Of a DNA stretch of 43,276 nucleotides, positions 1 through 8,760 are shown in pieces (positions within the stretch are counted from its first letter, which is position 1; the number at the start of each line of letters is the position of its first letter). The DNA comes from Marinobacterium arenosum (lineage in GTDB: Bacteria > Pseudomonadota > Gammaproteobacteria > Pseudomonadales > Balneatricaceae): contig NZ_JAILYN010000040.1 of assembly GCF_019795155.1 (NCBI RefSeq), forward strand, positions 1-43,276, read 5' to 3'. Below the pieces are notes generated by a model. The model was not told the origin of the DNA. It did no database searches and worked only from the letters and a program-made list of their open reading frames with translations. A program made the position numbers and the translations under genes.

Positions 1-79
1 GGACGCTCAGAGTCGGCGTAGACAGGGGTGCCAGCGGCAAGCTTATGGCTAACGTAGAAATTTCCTAACAAGCAGCGAA

Positions 80-122
80 GAAACAAGAAAATGCCAGTCA
101 GTTGGCTTAACTGACTGGCATT
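80..122 (-). terminator. Intrinsic terminator downstream of aroG
   Basis: A perfect 14-bp stem (90-103 with 109-122) and 5-nt loop lie 37 bp past the DAHP synthase stop codon. Read on the minus strand the stem is followed by a T-rich tract. The same 33-nt palindrome occurs at 43156-43188 in the opposite orientation. I see no gene between 1 and 89. Confidence 0.85.
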
Positions 123-158
123 AGGCGATTGCCGGCTTTTCAACGCTTGAACCGCTGC

Positions 159-1226
159 TTAACGGTTCGGCAGCACATCCTTCAGTTTTTCATGCATGCC
201 GGTCAGGCACTTGTCGGTGGCCTCCCAGTCGATGCAGGCGTCGGTGATGGAGACGCCGTACTGCAGTTCCGACAGATCTGCCGGCACCTTCTGGTTGCCC
301 CAGCCCAGATTGCTCTCGATCATCAGGCTGGTGATCGAGCGGTTGCCTTCCAGGATCTGGTTGGCAACGTTGTCGGCAACCAGCGGTTGCAGCGCCGGAT
401 CCTTGTTGGAGTTGGCGTGGCTGCAGTCGACCATGATGTTGGCCAGCAGCTTGGCCTTGTCCAGAGCCTGCTCGGCCAGTGCCACACTGACGGAGTCGTA
501 GTTCGGCTTGCCGCCACCGCCACGCAGTACCACGTGGCCGTACTGGTTACCCTTGGTGTGCACGATGGACACCTGGCCGTCGCCGTTGATACCGAGGAAT
601 CGGTGCGGGTGGCTGACCGATTCCAGAGCGTTGATGGCGACATCCAGACTGCCGTCGGTGCCGTTCTTGAAGCCGACCGCGCAGGACAGGCCGGAGGACA
701 TCTCGCGGTGGGTCTGGGATTCGGTGGTACGGGCGCCGATCGCCGACCAGGAGATCAGGTCCTGCAAGTACTGCGGGCTGATCGGATCCAGTGCCTCGGT
801 GGCCAGCGGCAGGCCCATCTCGGCCAGGTCCAGCAGCAGCTTACGGGCGATATGCAGACCCTCTTCAATTTCGAAAGAGTCATCCAGATGAGGGTCGTTG
901 ATCAGGCCTTTCCAGCCCACGGTGGTGCGAGGTTTCTCAAAATAGACGCGCATGACCAGATAGAGAGAATCCTTGACCTTTTCCTGCAGGGCTTTGAGCT
1001 TGCGGCCATACTCGAGCGCGGCTTCCGGATCATGGATCGAGCAGGGGCCCACTACGATGAACAGGCGCTTATCTTTGCGGTCGAGAATATTGCGAATCAC
1101 ATTGCGGCCTTCCATTACGGAGGCGGCCGCCGCCTCGCTGAGCGGCATTTCACGCTTGAGCTCTTCCGGTGAGATCAGCGGCGTATTGGATTCGATATTA
1201 AGGTTTTCTACACGGTTATCGGTCAT
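159..1226 (-). CDS. aroG: 3-deoxy-7-phosphoheptulonate (DAHP) synthase, class I
   Basis: The protein condenses phosphoenolpyruvate and erythrose 4-phosphate to DAHP, the entry step of aromatic amino acid synthesis, in the cytoplasm. At 355 residues it has the usual length of the AroF/AroG/AroH family. GPCSIHD lies at 60-66 (metal-ligand Cys62), KPRTTVGWKG at 98-107, GARTTESQTHR at 164-174 and DCSHANSNKD at 267-276 (metal-ligand His270). The ATG at 1224-1226 is preceded by AGGA at a slightly long spacing. The gene stands alone, with its own terminator. Sequence alone does not tell which amino acid feedback-inhibits this isozyme, so the symbol marks the family rather than the isozyme. Confidence 0.93.
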   Translation of the reverse strand: MTDNRVENLNIESNTPLISPEELKREMPLSEAAAASVMEGRNVIRNILDRKDKRLFIVVGPCSIHDPEAALEYGRKLKALQEKVKDSLYLVMRVYFEKPRTTVGWKGLINDPHLDDSFEIEEGLHIARKLLLDLAEMGLPLATEALDPISPQYLQDLISWSAIGARTTESQTHREMSSGLSCAVGFKNGTDGSLDVAINALESVSHPHRFLGINGDGQVSIVHTKGNQYGHVVLRGGGGKPNYDSVSVALAEQALDKAKLLANIMVDCSHANSNKDPALQPLVADNVANQILEGNRSITSLMIESNLGWGNQKVPADLSELQYGVSITDACIDWEATDKCLTGMHEKLKDVLPNR

Positions 1227-1258
1227 GACTAGTTTTTTCCTGGTACGGCGCGGGCTTG

Positions 1259-1421
1259 ACAGACTGTTGAAAAACTACCTGCGTTGTCAACACTGCGTTA
1301 AAAATTGGCTCAAGTCGGTCATTTATAAGCCATAAACTCCCTCGTTTCGCCGATTATGTGCTTCGCCGCTCTGGCGAGTGCCTTGTGTTGACTGCCTCGC
1401 CAACGTTTTTCAACGGCCTGT
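1259..1421. repeat. MITE-like palindromic element
   Basis: The element ends in imperfect inverted repeats built around GTTGAAAAAC (1266-1275) and its perfect complement at 1405-1414, with ACAG/CTGT at the outer edges. It lies between the divergent aroG and dsbD genes and has no coding capacity. Such short non-coding units with terminal inverted repeats are usually dispersed through a genome. A second copy is not visible in this window, so the dispersed nature is inferred. Confidence 0.5.
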
Positions 1422-1540
1422 TCGGACTCCGCTTTATGCATACAGTCGCGTCTTGTCTTACGACCGTTCTGTTGTACCACATTCTCTGTGGCCTTCGTAA
1501 GTGGCTGAAAGGCTTAGGTCGAGCCCTGGTCTGTTGCCGG

Positions 1541-1549
1541 TGGTACAAT
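1541..1549 (+). promoter_or_regulatory. Candidate extended -10 promoter for dsbD
   Basis: TGGTACAAT matches an extended -10 element (TGn-TACAAT) about 95 bp before the dsbD start. No good -35 is visible. A 9-bp inverted repeat (TTGTACCAC at 1472-1480, GTGGTACAA at 1540-1548) ends on it and could be an operator. Confidence 0.35.
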
Positions 1550-1644
1550 GACGCACAGCTTGGCGGTGGCGAACTTGTCGGCCCGGCCGCTGTCTTAGAG
1601 CCAGTCCAAAGTTCTTACGTTGTCGGTCCAATAAGGGAAGAGCC

Positions 1645-3489
1645 GTGTTTCGCAAGTTGTCTTTTCATATTCTGCTGAGCCTGTTGCTGACCAGTTGGCT
1701 AGCTGTGCCGCTGGCCCGTGCCGGTTTGTTCGATAGCAACCCACTGGGTGGTGCAGACGGGCCGTTGCCGGTAGAGCAGGCGTTCGTCTTCCAGCCGCAG
1801 GAGTCGGAAAACGGCCAGTTGATGCTGTTCTGGAAGGTCACCGACGACTACTACCTGTATCGGGACCGGGTCAAGCTGGTGCCGTCCGATGGTATCGCCC
1901 TGCATGGCCGGGTGAATGCGCCGGCCCAGCAGAAAGATGATCCGCTGTTCGGGCGAGTCTGGGTCTACAAACACACCGGCCAGATCGATCTGCAGTTCGT
2001 CAGCACCACCGGTGAACCGGTCGACGGCAGTGTCGAAGTCTCCTACCAGGGTTGCTGGGAGGGTGGTATCTGCTACCCGCCGGTGACCCAGGTGGTGCCG
2101 CTCAGCCAGGTGCCGGTGGCAGCTTCCCTGCCAGCGCCGCTGGCTGAACCGGCCGCCCCGGTGGCTCCTGCCGTAACCGAAGCTCCGCAGCAGCCGGAGC
2201 AGGACCGGTTCGCGGCGATGATCGGCCAGGGCAGTTTCCTGTTGACGCTGGGCGCGTTCCTGCTGGCCGGATTGGGGCTCGCCTTTACCCCCTGCGTATT
2301 CCCGATGATTCCGATCCTGTCCAGTATCATCGCCGGGCAGGGCCATAAGATAACCACCGGCCGGGCCTTCGGCCTGTCGTTGGTCTACGTGCTGTCGGTC
2401 TCGGTCACCTACACCCTGGCCGGCGTGGCGGCGGGACTGTTTGGTGCCAACCTGCAGGCGGCATTCCAGAACCCCTGGATTATCGGCCTGTTCAGTGGCT
2501 TGTTCGTGGTGCTGGCACTGGCGATGTTCGGCTTTTACGAATTGCAGCTGCCCAGTCTTTGGCAGAGCCGGCTTAGCCACCTGACAAGCGGCCAGAAAGG
2601 GGGCTCCCTGCTGGGTGTCGCGATCATGGGTTTGCTGTCGGCGCTGATCGTCGGTCCCTGCATGGCAGCGCCGTTGGCCGGCGCGCTGATCTATATCGGC
2701 CAGACCGGCGATCCGCTACTCGGTGGCGCGGCGTTGTTCAGCCTGAGTCTGGGGATGGGGGTTCCACTGCTGCTGCTGGGCGTATCGGCCGGCAAGTTGC
2801 TGCCCAAGGCCGGCCCATGGATGGCGGGCGTCAAGGCGGCTTTCGGGGTGATGTTGCTGGCCATGGCGATCTGGATGCTGGACCGGGTGGTGCCGACCGA
2901 GCTGAGCATGCTGTTGGCAGCGGCCCTGCTGCTGGTAACGGCGGTTTATATGTCGGCGCTGGATCGGTTGCCGGAGAATGCTTCCGGCTGGCGCAAGCTG
3001 TGGAAAGGGTTGGGTGTAATCCTGCTGGTCTACGGTGGGGCGTTGTCGGTGGGCGTGCTGTCCGGCAGCCAGAGCTTCCTGCGGCCTTTGCAGGGCCTGG
3101 CCGGTAGTGCCGTTGAGCGGCCGGCATTGCCGTTCAATACCGTTACCACCGAGGCGGAACTGGACCGCTTGCTGGCGCAGGCGCAACAGAACGGCCAGCC
3201 GGTGATGCTCGATTTCTATGCTGACTGGTGCATCTCCTGTGTCGAACTGGAGGAGTTCACCTTCAAGGACAGCTCGGTGATGCAATCGCTGGATACGTTT
3301 ATGCTAATCCGGGTGGATGTCACCGCCAATGATGATGACGCCAAGGTGCTGAGCCGACGCTACGGGGTGATCGGCCCGCCGGCGCTGGTGTTCTACGACC
3401 GCCAGGGGCGCCAGCGTGATCATATGATGCTGATCGGGGTGATCGGTCCGGATGATTTCGTACGCCATCTGGGGCAGTTGGATAGCTGA
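1645..3489 (+). CDS. dsbD: Thiol:disulfide interchange protein DsbD
   Basis: DsbD carries electrons from cytoplasmic thioredoxin across the inner membrane to periplasmic DsbC/DsbG and to cytochrome c maturation. The layout is complete at 614 residues. An N-terminal signal peptide ends near the AxA at 23-26. The periplasmic alpha domain has GCWEGGIC near 136-142. The polytopic beta domain carries FTPC near 215 and VGPC near 336. The C-terminal thioredoxin-like gamma domain has CISC near 529-532. The start is GTG at 1645, preceded by AAGGGA at good spacing. The gene is monocistronic, divergent from aroG and convergent with scoAB. Confidence 0.95.
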   Translation: MFRKLSFHILLSLLLTSWLAVPLARAGLFDSNPLGGADGPLPVEQAFVFQPQESENGQLMLFWKVTDDYYLYRDRVKLVPSDGIALHGRVNAPAQQKDDPLFGRVWVYKHTGQIDLQFVSTTGEPVDGSVEVSYQGCWEGGICYPPVTQVVPLSQVPVAASLPAPLAEPAAPVAPAVTEAPQQPEQDRFAAMIGQGSFLLTLGAFLLAGLGLAFTPCVFPMIPILSSIIAGQGHKITTGRAFGLSLVYVLSVSVTYTLAGVAAGLFGANLQAAFQNPWIIGLFSGLFVVLALAMFGFYELQLPSLWQSRLSHLTSGQKGGSLLGVAIMGLLSALIVGPCMAAPLAGALIYIGQTGDPLLGGAALFSLSLGMGVPLLLLGVSAGKLLPKAGPWMAGVKAAFGVMLLAMAIWMLDRVVPTELSMLLAAALLLVTAVYMSALDRLPENASGWRKLWKGLGVILLVYGGALSVGVLSGSQSFLRPLQGLAGSAVERPALPFNTVTTEAELDRLLAQAQQNGQPVMLDFYADWCISCVELEEFTFKDSSVMQSLDTFMLIRVDVTANDDDAKVLSRRYGVIGPPALVFYDRQGRQRDHMMLIGVIGPDDFVRHLGQLDS

Positions 3490-3552
3490 ACGTTGTGAAG
3501 TCCCGCTTTCGAACAGGGGGTGTAGCCGCGAGCTGTTTTTTGGGTTCAAAAC

Positions 3553-3612
3553 GATCGCCGGACCGCCGGACCGCCGGACCGCCGGACCGCCGGACCGCCG
3601 GACCGCCGGACC
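3553..3612. repeat. Octamer tandem repeat (GACCGCCG)
   Basis: Six exact tandem copies of GACCGCCG occupy 3561-3608, flanked by one variant copy (3553-3560) and a half copy. The array lies in the 347-bp gap between the convergent dsbD and scoB genes, outside any reading frame I accept. The rest of that gap holds only the terminator at 3704-3734. Confidence 0.9.
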
Positions 3613-3703
3613 ACGCGGAGTGCGCCTCCCATCCGGTTATGCGCGCTCAGTACCGATGGCATTGGCCATTCGACTGTTGACTCAACACTGTTAACTGAAA
3701 GCG

Positions 3704-3734
3704 AATAAAAAATAACCCCGCACGGGGCGGGGTT
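3704..3734 (-). terminator. Terminator downstream of scoB
   Basis: AACCCCGC (3714-3721) pairs with GCGGGGTT (3727-3734). On the minus strand the hairpin is followed by a T-rich run (complement of 3704-3713). It lies about 100 bp past the scoB stop. Confidence 0.8.
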
Positions 3735-3836
3735 CACAATCTCTGGCCATCGCCGGCGGAGCATCTTCGCCGGCATCAGGCAGAGTTTTCAGGACGACAA
3801 CGGATTTGCCTGTCTAAAAAGCGGTTTTTGCGGAGT

Positions 3837-4511
3837 TTAAACCGGGATGACCGGCTCGAACTCCATCTCCGGCACGTGATCCGGCACGATCAGCTTGCCG
3901 GCGGTCTTGGCGACGATCTCCTCGACGGAGACACCCGGCGCGCGTTCTTTCAGGATGAAGGCGCCATCCTCGATCTCCAGGTAGGCCAGGTCGGTCAGTA
4001 CCTTCTTGATGCAGCCGGCGCCGGTCAGCGGCAGGCTGCATTCTTCCAGCAGCTTGGACTCACCGTGCTTGGAGGCGTGGGTCATGGTGACGATGATGTT
4101 GTCGGCACCGGCCACCAGGTCCATGGCACCACCCATCCCCTTGATCAGTTTGCCCGGGATCATCCAGGAGGCGATGTTGCCCTGCTGGTCGACCTCGAAG
4201 GCGCCCAGCACGGTCAGGTCGACGTGGCCGCCGCGGATCATCGCGAAGGACTCGGCGGAGGAGAAGATCGAGGCGCCGGTTACCGCGGTCACGGTCTGCT
4301 TGCCGGCGTTGATCATATCGGCGTCGACTTCGTCTTCGGTCGGGAAGGTGCCCATGCCCAGCAGGCCGTTTTCGGACTGCAGCATCACTTCCATCCCCTC
4401 CGGCACGTAGTTGGCGACCAGGGTCGGGATGCCGATGCCCAGGTTCACGTAGTAGCCATCTTTCAGTTCGCGCGCAACGCGCATTGCCATCTGTTCACGA
4501 GAGAGTGCCAT
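3837..4511 (-). CDS. scoB: 3-oxoacid CoA-transferase subunit B
   Basis: This is the catalytic beta subunit of a family I CoA-transferase, which moves CoA from succinyl-CoA to a 3-oxoacid such as acetoacetate. It has 224 residues, the usual length. SENGLLG at 46-52 contains the active-site glutamate (Glu47) that forms the acyl-CoA thioester in this family. An AGAGGGAA ribosome site precedes the ATG. It follows subunit A on the same strand after a 100-bp gap. Acetoacetate would be made by the fumarylacetoacetase at 25.1 kb, so an acetoacetate-activating role fits. 3-Oxoadipate (PcaIJ type) is the main alternative, and I cannot separate the two by eye. Confidence 0.88.
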   Translation of the reverse strand: MALSREQMAMRVARELKDGYYVNLGIGIPTLVANYVPEGMEVMLQSENGLLGMGTFPTEDEVDADMINAGKQTVTAVTGASIFSSAESFAMIRGGHVDLTVLGAFEVDQQGNIASWMIPGKLIKGMGGAMDLVAGADNIIVTMTHASKHGESKLLEECSLPLTGAGCIKKVLTDLAYLEIEDGAFILKERAPGVSVEEIVAKTAGKLIVPDHVPEMEFEPVIPV

Positions 4512-4611
4512 CTTTGTTCCCTCTAATCTCTGCGGGCCGGCCGTGCCGTCCCGGCTGATATCTGGTTTCAGTGCGGGCAGGTATAGGGCCTGCCATTCTG
4601 TTGAGCGGCGC

Positions 4612-5313
4612 TTAACCCTTGCGTACGGTACGCTGCTCGATACGCTTTTCGAACGTGCCCTGGATCAGGCGGTCGACGTAGATGCCCGGGGTGTGGATCT
4701 CGGACGGCTTCAGCTCGCCCGGCTCGACGATCTCTTCCACTTCCACCACGGTAATCTTGCCGGCAGTGGCGGCCATCGGGTTGAAGTTCTGGGCGGTGTC
4801 GCGGTAGACGACGTTGCCATAGCGGTCGGCTTTCCAGCCTTTGACGATGGCGAAGTCGCCGGTGATCGACTCTTCGAGGATATAGTTGCGACCGTTGAAT
4901 TCGCGCACTTCCTTGCCGTCGGCAACCGGCGTACCGTAACCGGTGGCGGTGTAGAACGCCGGGATACCGGCGCCGCCGGCGCGCATCTTCTCGGCCAGGG
5001 TGCCCTGCGGGGTCAGTTCCACTTCCAGCTCGCCGGCCAGCAGCTGCTGTTCGAACAGTGCGTTCTCGCCGACGTAGGAGGAGATCATCTTCTTGATCTG
5101 CTTATCGACCAGCAGGATGCCGAGGCCGAAATCGTCGACGCCGCAGTTGTTGGAAACCACGGTCAGGTTCTTGCTGCCCAGGCGCTTGATCTGGGCGATC
5201 AGGTTCTCCGGAATCCCGCAGAGGCCGAAACCGCCGGCGATGATGGTCATGCCATCTTCCAGTCCGGCCAGCGCTTCTTCGTAGCTGTTTACAACTTTGT
5301 CAAAACCCGACAT
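4612..5313 (-). CDS. scoA: 3-oxoacid CoA-transferase subunit A
   Basis: This is the alpha subunit of the family I CoA-transferase, partner of the next gene. It has 233 residues. The N-terminal segment at 24-38 contains the glycine-rich stretch [13 protein letters not shown] typical of the CoA-binding side. The start ATG at 5311-5313 is set by a strong GGAGG seven bases upstream. It is the first gene of the scoAB operon and is divergent from a LysR regulator, the usual arrangement for a locally controlled catabolic pair. The exact 3-oxoacid substrate is not determined by the sequence. Confidence 0.88.
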   Translation of the reverse strand: MSGFDKVVNSYEEALAGLEDGMTIIAGGFGLCGIPENLIAQIKRLGSKNLTVVSNNCGVDDFGLGILLVDKQIKKMISSYVGENALFEQQLLAGELEVELTPQGTLAEKMRAGGAGIPAFYTATGYGTPVADGKEVREFNGRNYILEESITGDFAIVKGWKADRYGNVVYRDTAQNFNPMAATAGKITVVEVEEIVEPGELKPSEIHTPGIYVDRLIQGTFEKRIEQRTVRKG

Positions 5314-5459
5314 TGCAACACTCCTCCATGCGGCCTTTCAGTCACTGAGCGCCGCATTCAATTTTGTTGTTGTCATAGATAACGTGCAGTTTCCCAAGTC
5401 TCCTACACTGTTTTATATTTAGCTAATAAAAAGATTTGAATAACTTATTTGGAAATTAA
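5314..5459. promoter_or_regulatory. Divergent scoAB/lysR control region
   Basis: This is a 146-bp AT-rich gap between two divergent genes. It contains the 8-bp palindrome TTAGCTAA (5419-5426) within a run of A/T, a possible LysR site. No promoter boxes are convincing. Confidence 0.45.
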
Positions 5460-6389
5460 ATGAATATAACCGTCAAACAGCTGCGTGCTTTTGTTGCGGT
5501 TGCGAAAACACAGAGCTTTACCGAGGCCTGCGCGGCGGTCCATCTGTCGCAGCCGGCGCTCAGTATCGCCATCAAGAACCTGGAGGAGGAGATCGGCGGT
5601 AACCTGCTGGTGCGCACCACCCGCACGCTGTCGCTGAGCCCGGAAGGGGAGGCGTTCCTGCCCACCGCGCAACGTCTGCTGGCCGACTGGGATAACGCCC
5701 TGGAGGAGGTGCACAACCGTTTTGCACTGCGAAGAGGCAAGGTGGCGATCGCGGCGATGCCGTCGTTCGCGCTGAACCAGCTGCCGCTGGCGATGCTGCG
5801 GTACCGGGAAAAATATCCGCAGATCAACGTCACCGTACACGATGTGCTGGCCGAGGATGTGGTGGAGATGGTGCGCAATGGCCGGGTCGAGGTAGGGGTC
5901 AGCTTCGATCCCGGCGAGTCGGAAGACCTGCTGTTCGAACCATTGTTTCAGGATCGGCTGGTGGCGGTCCTGCCGGTGGAACATCCATTGTTGCAGCACG
6001 ACAGTATCAGCTGGCGGCAGTTGCTGGAGGGGGACTTCATCGCCCTGCAGCGGCCATCCAACCTGCGTCTGCTGATCGAGCAGCAGTTGGAGGAGCAGGG
6101 GATCTCGCTGGCGGTGGAGTTCGAAACCCACCAGCTGGCGACCATCGGCCGGATGGCCGCTACCGGCTTGGGCGTGGGGGCGGTGCCGTCGCTCTGTATC
6201 CGTCAGATGCGGGAGATGGGGGCGCACTGCCGAACGCTGGTGGAGCCTGAAATCTCGCGCCAGGTCGGAGTGATTACCCGGCGCCGCTATCCGCTGTCGA
6301 TGGCGGCCCAGGCGATGGTGCAGGTACTGCGCGACATGTCGCTGCAGGAATTGATCGCCCGGGAGGGGCAGGCGGTGGGCGTCGTCTGA
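5460..6389 (+). CDS. LysR-family regulator divergent from scoAB
   Basis: This is a 309-residue LysR-type transcriptional regulator. The N-terminal winged helix-turn-helix (about 1-60) contains FTEACAAVHLSQPALSIAIK. The rest is the periplasmic-binding-protein-like effector domain. The start ATG has GGA six bases upstream. By the common rule for divergent LysR genes it probably controls scoAB and itself. The effector is unknown; an intermediate of acetoacetate or aromatic breakdown would be reasonable. Confidence 0.9.
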   Translation: MNITVKQLRAFVAVAKTQSFTEACAAVHLSQPALSIAIKNLEEEIGGNLLVRTTRTLSLSPEGEAFLPTAQRLLADWDNALEEVHNRFALRRGKVAIAAMPSFALNQLPLAMLRYREKYPQINVTVHDVLAEDVVEMVRNGRVEVGVSFDPGESEDLLFEPLFQDRLVAVLPVEHPLLQHDSISWRQLLEGDFIALQRPSNLRLLIEQQLEEQGISLAVEFETHQLATIGRMAATGLGVGAVPSLCIRQMREMGAHCRTLVEPEISRQVGVITRRRYPLSMAAQAMVQVLRDMSLQELIAREGQAVGVV

Positions 6390-6406
6390 CGCCCTGCCCA
6401 TTGCTT

Positions 6407-6554
6407 AGAGCCTGTTCACGATCTTTTGCCAATTGCGTTGTCGCCGCAAAACGCGCCAGGCAAGGCGCGAGATGCGACGTTTAGTTGCTCTAAATGAGCG
6501 TCGAGCAACGCCGTATGGCGCTTTTTGCGGCACAACCCAAAGGGACGGGGCTCT
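6407..6554. repeat. Palindromic dispersed-type element
   Basis: The outer ends are AGAGCC (6407-6412) and GGCTCT (6549-6554). Inside, 6437-6458 and 6516-6536 form nearly perfect inverted arms of about 21 nt (core GCCGCAAAA). Smaller hairpins lie within. The right end overlaps the stop codon of the next gene. It fills the 164-bp gap after the LysR gene and has no coding signal. Confidence 0.6.
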
Positions 6555-7099
6555 TAGCGCAGGAATTCCCGGCTGATCTGGCGGAACTGTTCGGTGCCGG
6601 CTTTCTGCAGCCACTCAAATGCGACCATCTCGCGGGTCACCACATGGATGCCCAGCTGGCGCATCCGGGCCAGCGCGGCGGCCTTGTCGGTCGGGTTGCG
6701 CGAGCCGACCGCATCTTCCACCACGTATACCTCACGGGCCTGCTGTTTCAGCTGGATCGCGGTCTGCAGTACGCAGACGTGAGCTTCGCTGCCGATCACC
6801 ACCAGCTGGTCCGGGCGCAGCTGGTTGATCTTCGCATTGCAGGCCGGCTCCGACATGCAGGAGAAGTGGGTCTTCTCCATGATGCCAACGGCCGGCAGCA
6901 GCGGCCGCAGCTCGGCGACGGTGTGGCCGAGCCCCTGCGGATACTGTTCGGATGTCAGCACCGGCACCCGCAGCCGATTGGCGATCTCGATCAGCCATTT
7001 GGCGTTGGCGATCAGCTGTTCGCTGTCGTGGATCTTCGGTGCCAGCTTCTCCTGGATATCGACCACCAGCAGGCAGGATTTGTCGGGGTGGATCAGCAT
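6554..7099 (-). CDS. Isochorismatase-like cysteine hydrolase
   Basis: This 181-residue cytoplasmic protein belongs to the isochorismatase-like hydrolase superfamily (YcaC/nicotinamidase fold). The Asp-Lys-Cys triad is visible: Asp14 in LVVDIQEKL, Lys76 in IMEKTHFSC and Cys109 in EAHVCVLQTA. Family members hydrolyse amides or related bonds, and the substrate cannot be read from the sequence. The ATG has AAGGA upstream. It lies downstream of the drug exporter on the same strand with a GC-rich hairpin (7133-7151) between them. Its stop codon is embedded in the end of the palindromic element at 6407-6554. Confidence 0.88.
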   Translation of the reverse strand: MLIHPDKSCLLVVDIQEKLAPKIHDSEQLIANAKWLIEIANRLRVPVLTSEQYPQGLGHTVAELRPLLPAVGIMEKTHFSCMSEPACNAKINQLRPDQLVVIGSEAHVCVLQTAIQLKQQAREVYVVEDAVGSRNPTDKAAALARMRQLGIHVVTREMVAFEWLQKAGTEQFRQISREFLR

Positions 7100-7205
7100 C
7101 GTCTTTTCCTTGGATGTCGTTATAGGGTTCAGGGCCCCGACGCGCGGGGCCGGTACGGCTGCAGCGCCGCTCTGGCCACAGTATAACCGTCACCCCCGGG
7201 CTTGG

Positions 7206-8408
7206 TCAGGCCGCAGTTCCCTGGCGTTGTGGACGTTCCGGCACCAGTAGCTGGTAACTCAGCAGGGCGCACAATCCCATCGCCGCAATGGTGGTGACCA
7301 TGGTGGTCGGCGTACCGCTGTGCAGGTGGCCGACCACCAGGCCGACAGCGGCGGCGATGGTCGATTGCAGGAAGCCGAGCAGTGCCGAGGCGGTGCCGGC
7401 GATATGGCCGAACGGCGCCAGCGCGCCGGCCATCGCCTGGGGCATCAGGATGCCGACGCCGGCCATGAACAGGAACTGGCAGCCGATCAGCCAGTTGAGA
7501 TGGTGGATTCCCAGCCAGGCGGGAATCGCCATCGCCAGACCGGCCAGGGTAGCCAGCAGCGAGGCGAAGGCCAGCATCCGGTCGATACCGTAGCGGGGGC
7601 CGATCCGTTGGGCGATCTGGGTGCCGGACATGTAGCCGATAACCACGATGGCGAAATAGAGCCCGTAGTGCTGCTGTGCCACCTCGAAGTAGTCGATCAA
7701 TACGAACGAGGAGCCGGACAGGAACGAGAACAGGCCGGAGAAGATGAAGCTGCAGCTCAGTGTATAGCCCAGATACTGGCGGTGGCGGAGCAGCGCGCCG
7801 TAGTTACGCAAGATACCGGCGGGGTGGATACTGCCAACCCGGTCGGCGGGCAGGCTTTCCGGCACCTGGCGGGCGATCAGTAGCAGAGCCAGCATGCCGT
7901 AGCCGGCCAGGAAGACGAAGGTCGACTGCCAGTCGTACCAGAGCGCCAGGAAACCGCCAAGGATTGGCGCTATCGCCGGGGCCAGCGCCATGATGGTGCC
8001 CATCATCGACAGCACCTGGGCCGAGCGTTGCGGTCCGTACAGGTCGCGAACGATGGTGCGGCCCAGCACCGGACCGCTGCAGGCACCAAGCGCCTGCAGG
8101 AAGCGAAAACCGATCAGGGACTCGATACTGTCGGCCAGTGCGCAACCAACGGTTGCCAGCGAGAACAGCACCAACCCGCCGAGCAGAATCGGCTTGCGGC
8201 CGAAGCGGTCGGCCAGCGGGCCATAGACCAGCTGGGACAACGCGAAGCCGGCGAAGAATATCGACAATGTGAGCTGAACCTGCTCGACCGGCGCATCAAG
8301 CGCCTCCCCCAGCTGAGGCAGCGTGGGCAGGTACATATCGGTCGACAGCGGGCCGAGGGCGACCACCGTCGCCAGGATCCAGACAAGGGACTGGTTGGCT
8401 TGCGGCAT
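7206..8408 (-). CDS. Bcr/CflA-family MFS multidrug exporter
   Basis: This is a 400-residue inner-membrane transporter with about twelve hydrophobic segments. It has the signature DMYLPTLPQLGEAL in the first loop and GPLADRFGRKPILLGG as the MFS loop 2-3 motif. These features match the Bcr/CflA proton-driven drug-export group. I chose the ATG at 8406-8408 (MPQANQSLVW). A further in-frame start 39 bp upstream lacks a ribosome site and would add a hydrophilic tail. No dedicated regulator lies next to it, and the substrate is unknown. Confidence 0.88.
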   Translation of the reverse strand: MPQANQSLVWILATVVALGPLSTDMYLPTLPQLGEALDAPVEQVQLTLSIFFAGFALSQLVYGPLADRFGRKPILLGGLVLFSLATVGCALADSIESLIGFRFLQALGACSGPVLGRTIVRDLYGPQRSAQVLSMMGTIMALAPAIAPILGGFLALWYDWQSTFVFLAGYGMLALLLIARQVPESLPADRVGSIHPAGILRNYGALLRHRQYLGYTLSCSFIFSGLFSFLSGSSFVLIDYFEVAQQHYGLYFAIVVIGYMSGTQIAQRIGPRYGIDRMLAFASLLATLAGLAMAIPAWLGIHHLNWLIGCQFLFMAGVGILMPQAMAGALAPFGHIAGTASALLGFLQSTIAAAVGLVVGHLHSGTPTTMVTTIAAMGLCALLSYQLLVPERPQRQGTAA

Positions 8409-8586
8409 GTGACTATCCGTGATCGAAACCTGGTACCGGCGCGCCAAGGGTTGTGCTCGCGCCTTGATTGGGAAGGCGCACTATAGCAGATTGCGGCCGG
8501 GCCACTTTTGGCGAATCGTGCATGCTGTGCAGCGGTCCGGGAAAAAGTCGGCTTGCCGTCGATGGCACGCGCGTGGCTCTGGAATT

Positions 8587-8610
8587 AAAAAAGCAGGCCG
8601 AACGGCCTGC
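8587..8610 (-). terminator. Terminator downstream of the PaaC-like gene
   Basis: GCAGGCC (8593-8599) pairs with GGCCTGC (8604-8610) across GAAC. On the minus strand it is followed by six T. It lies about 210 bp past the PaaC-like stop. A second hairpin (CTGTCGAG 8629-8636 with CTCGACAG 8655-8662) lies before it. Confidence 0.8.
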
Positions 8611-8760
8611 AGTGCAAGGGCATAGTACCTGTCGAGTACCGGCCGGGGCCGGGGCTCGACAGTGGAACTGCCGGCAGCAGGTGCCGGCCATCGTGCTCGG
8701 GCTCCTTTAACCCAAAGGCTCAAAGGGGCCGGATCAACAGCTCAGGATATTCCGTTCAAC

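Noticed and set aside
3553-3612. Repeat array as a possible CRISPR
   Set aside because: Units are 8 bp with no spacers and no cas genes are near.
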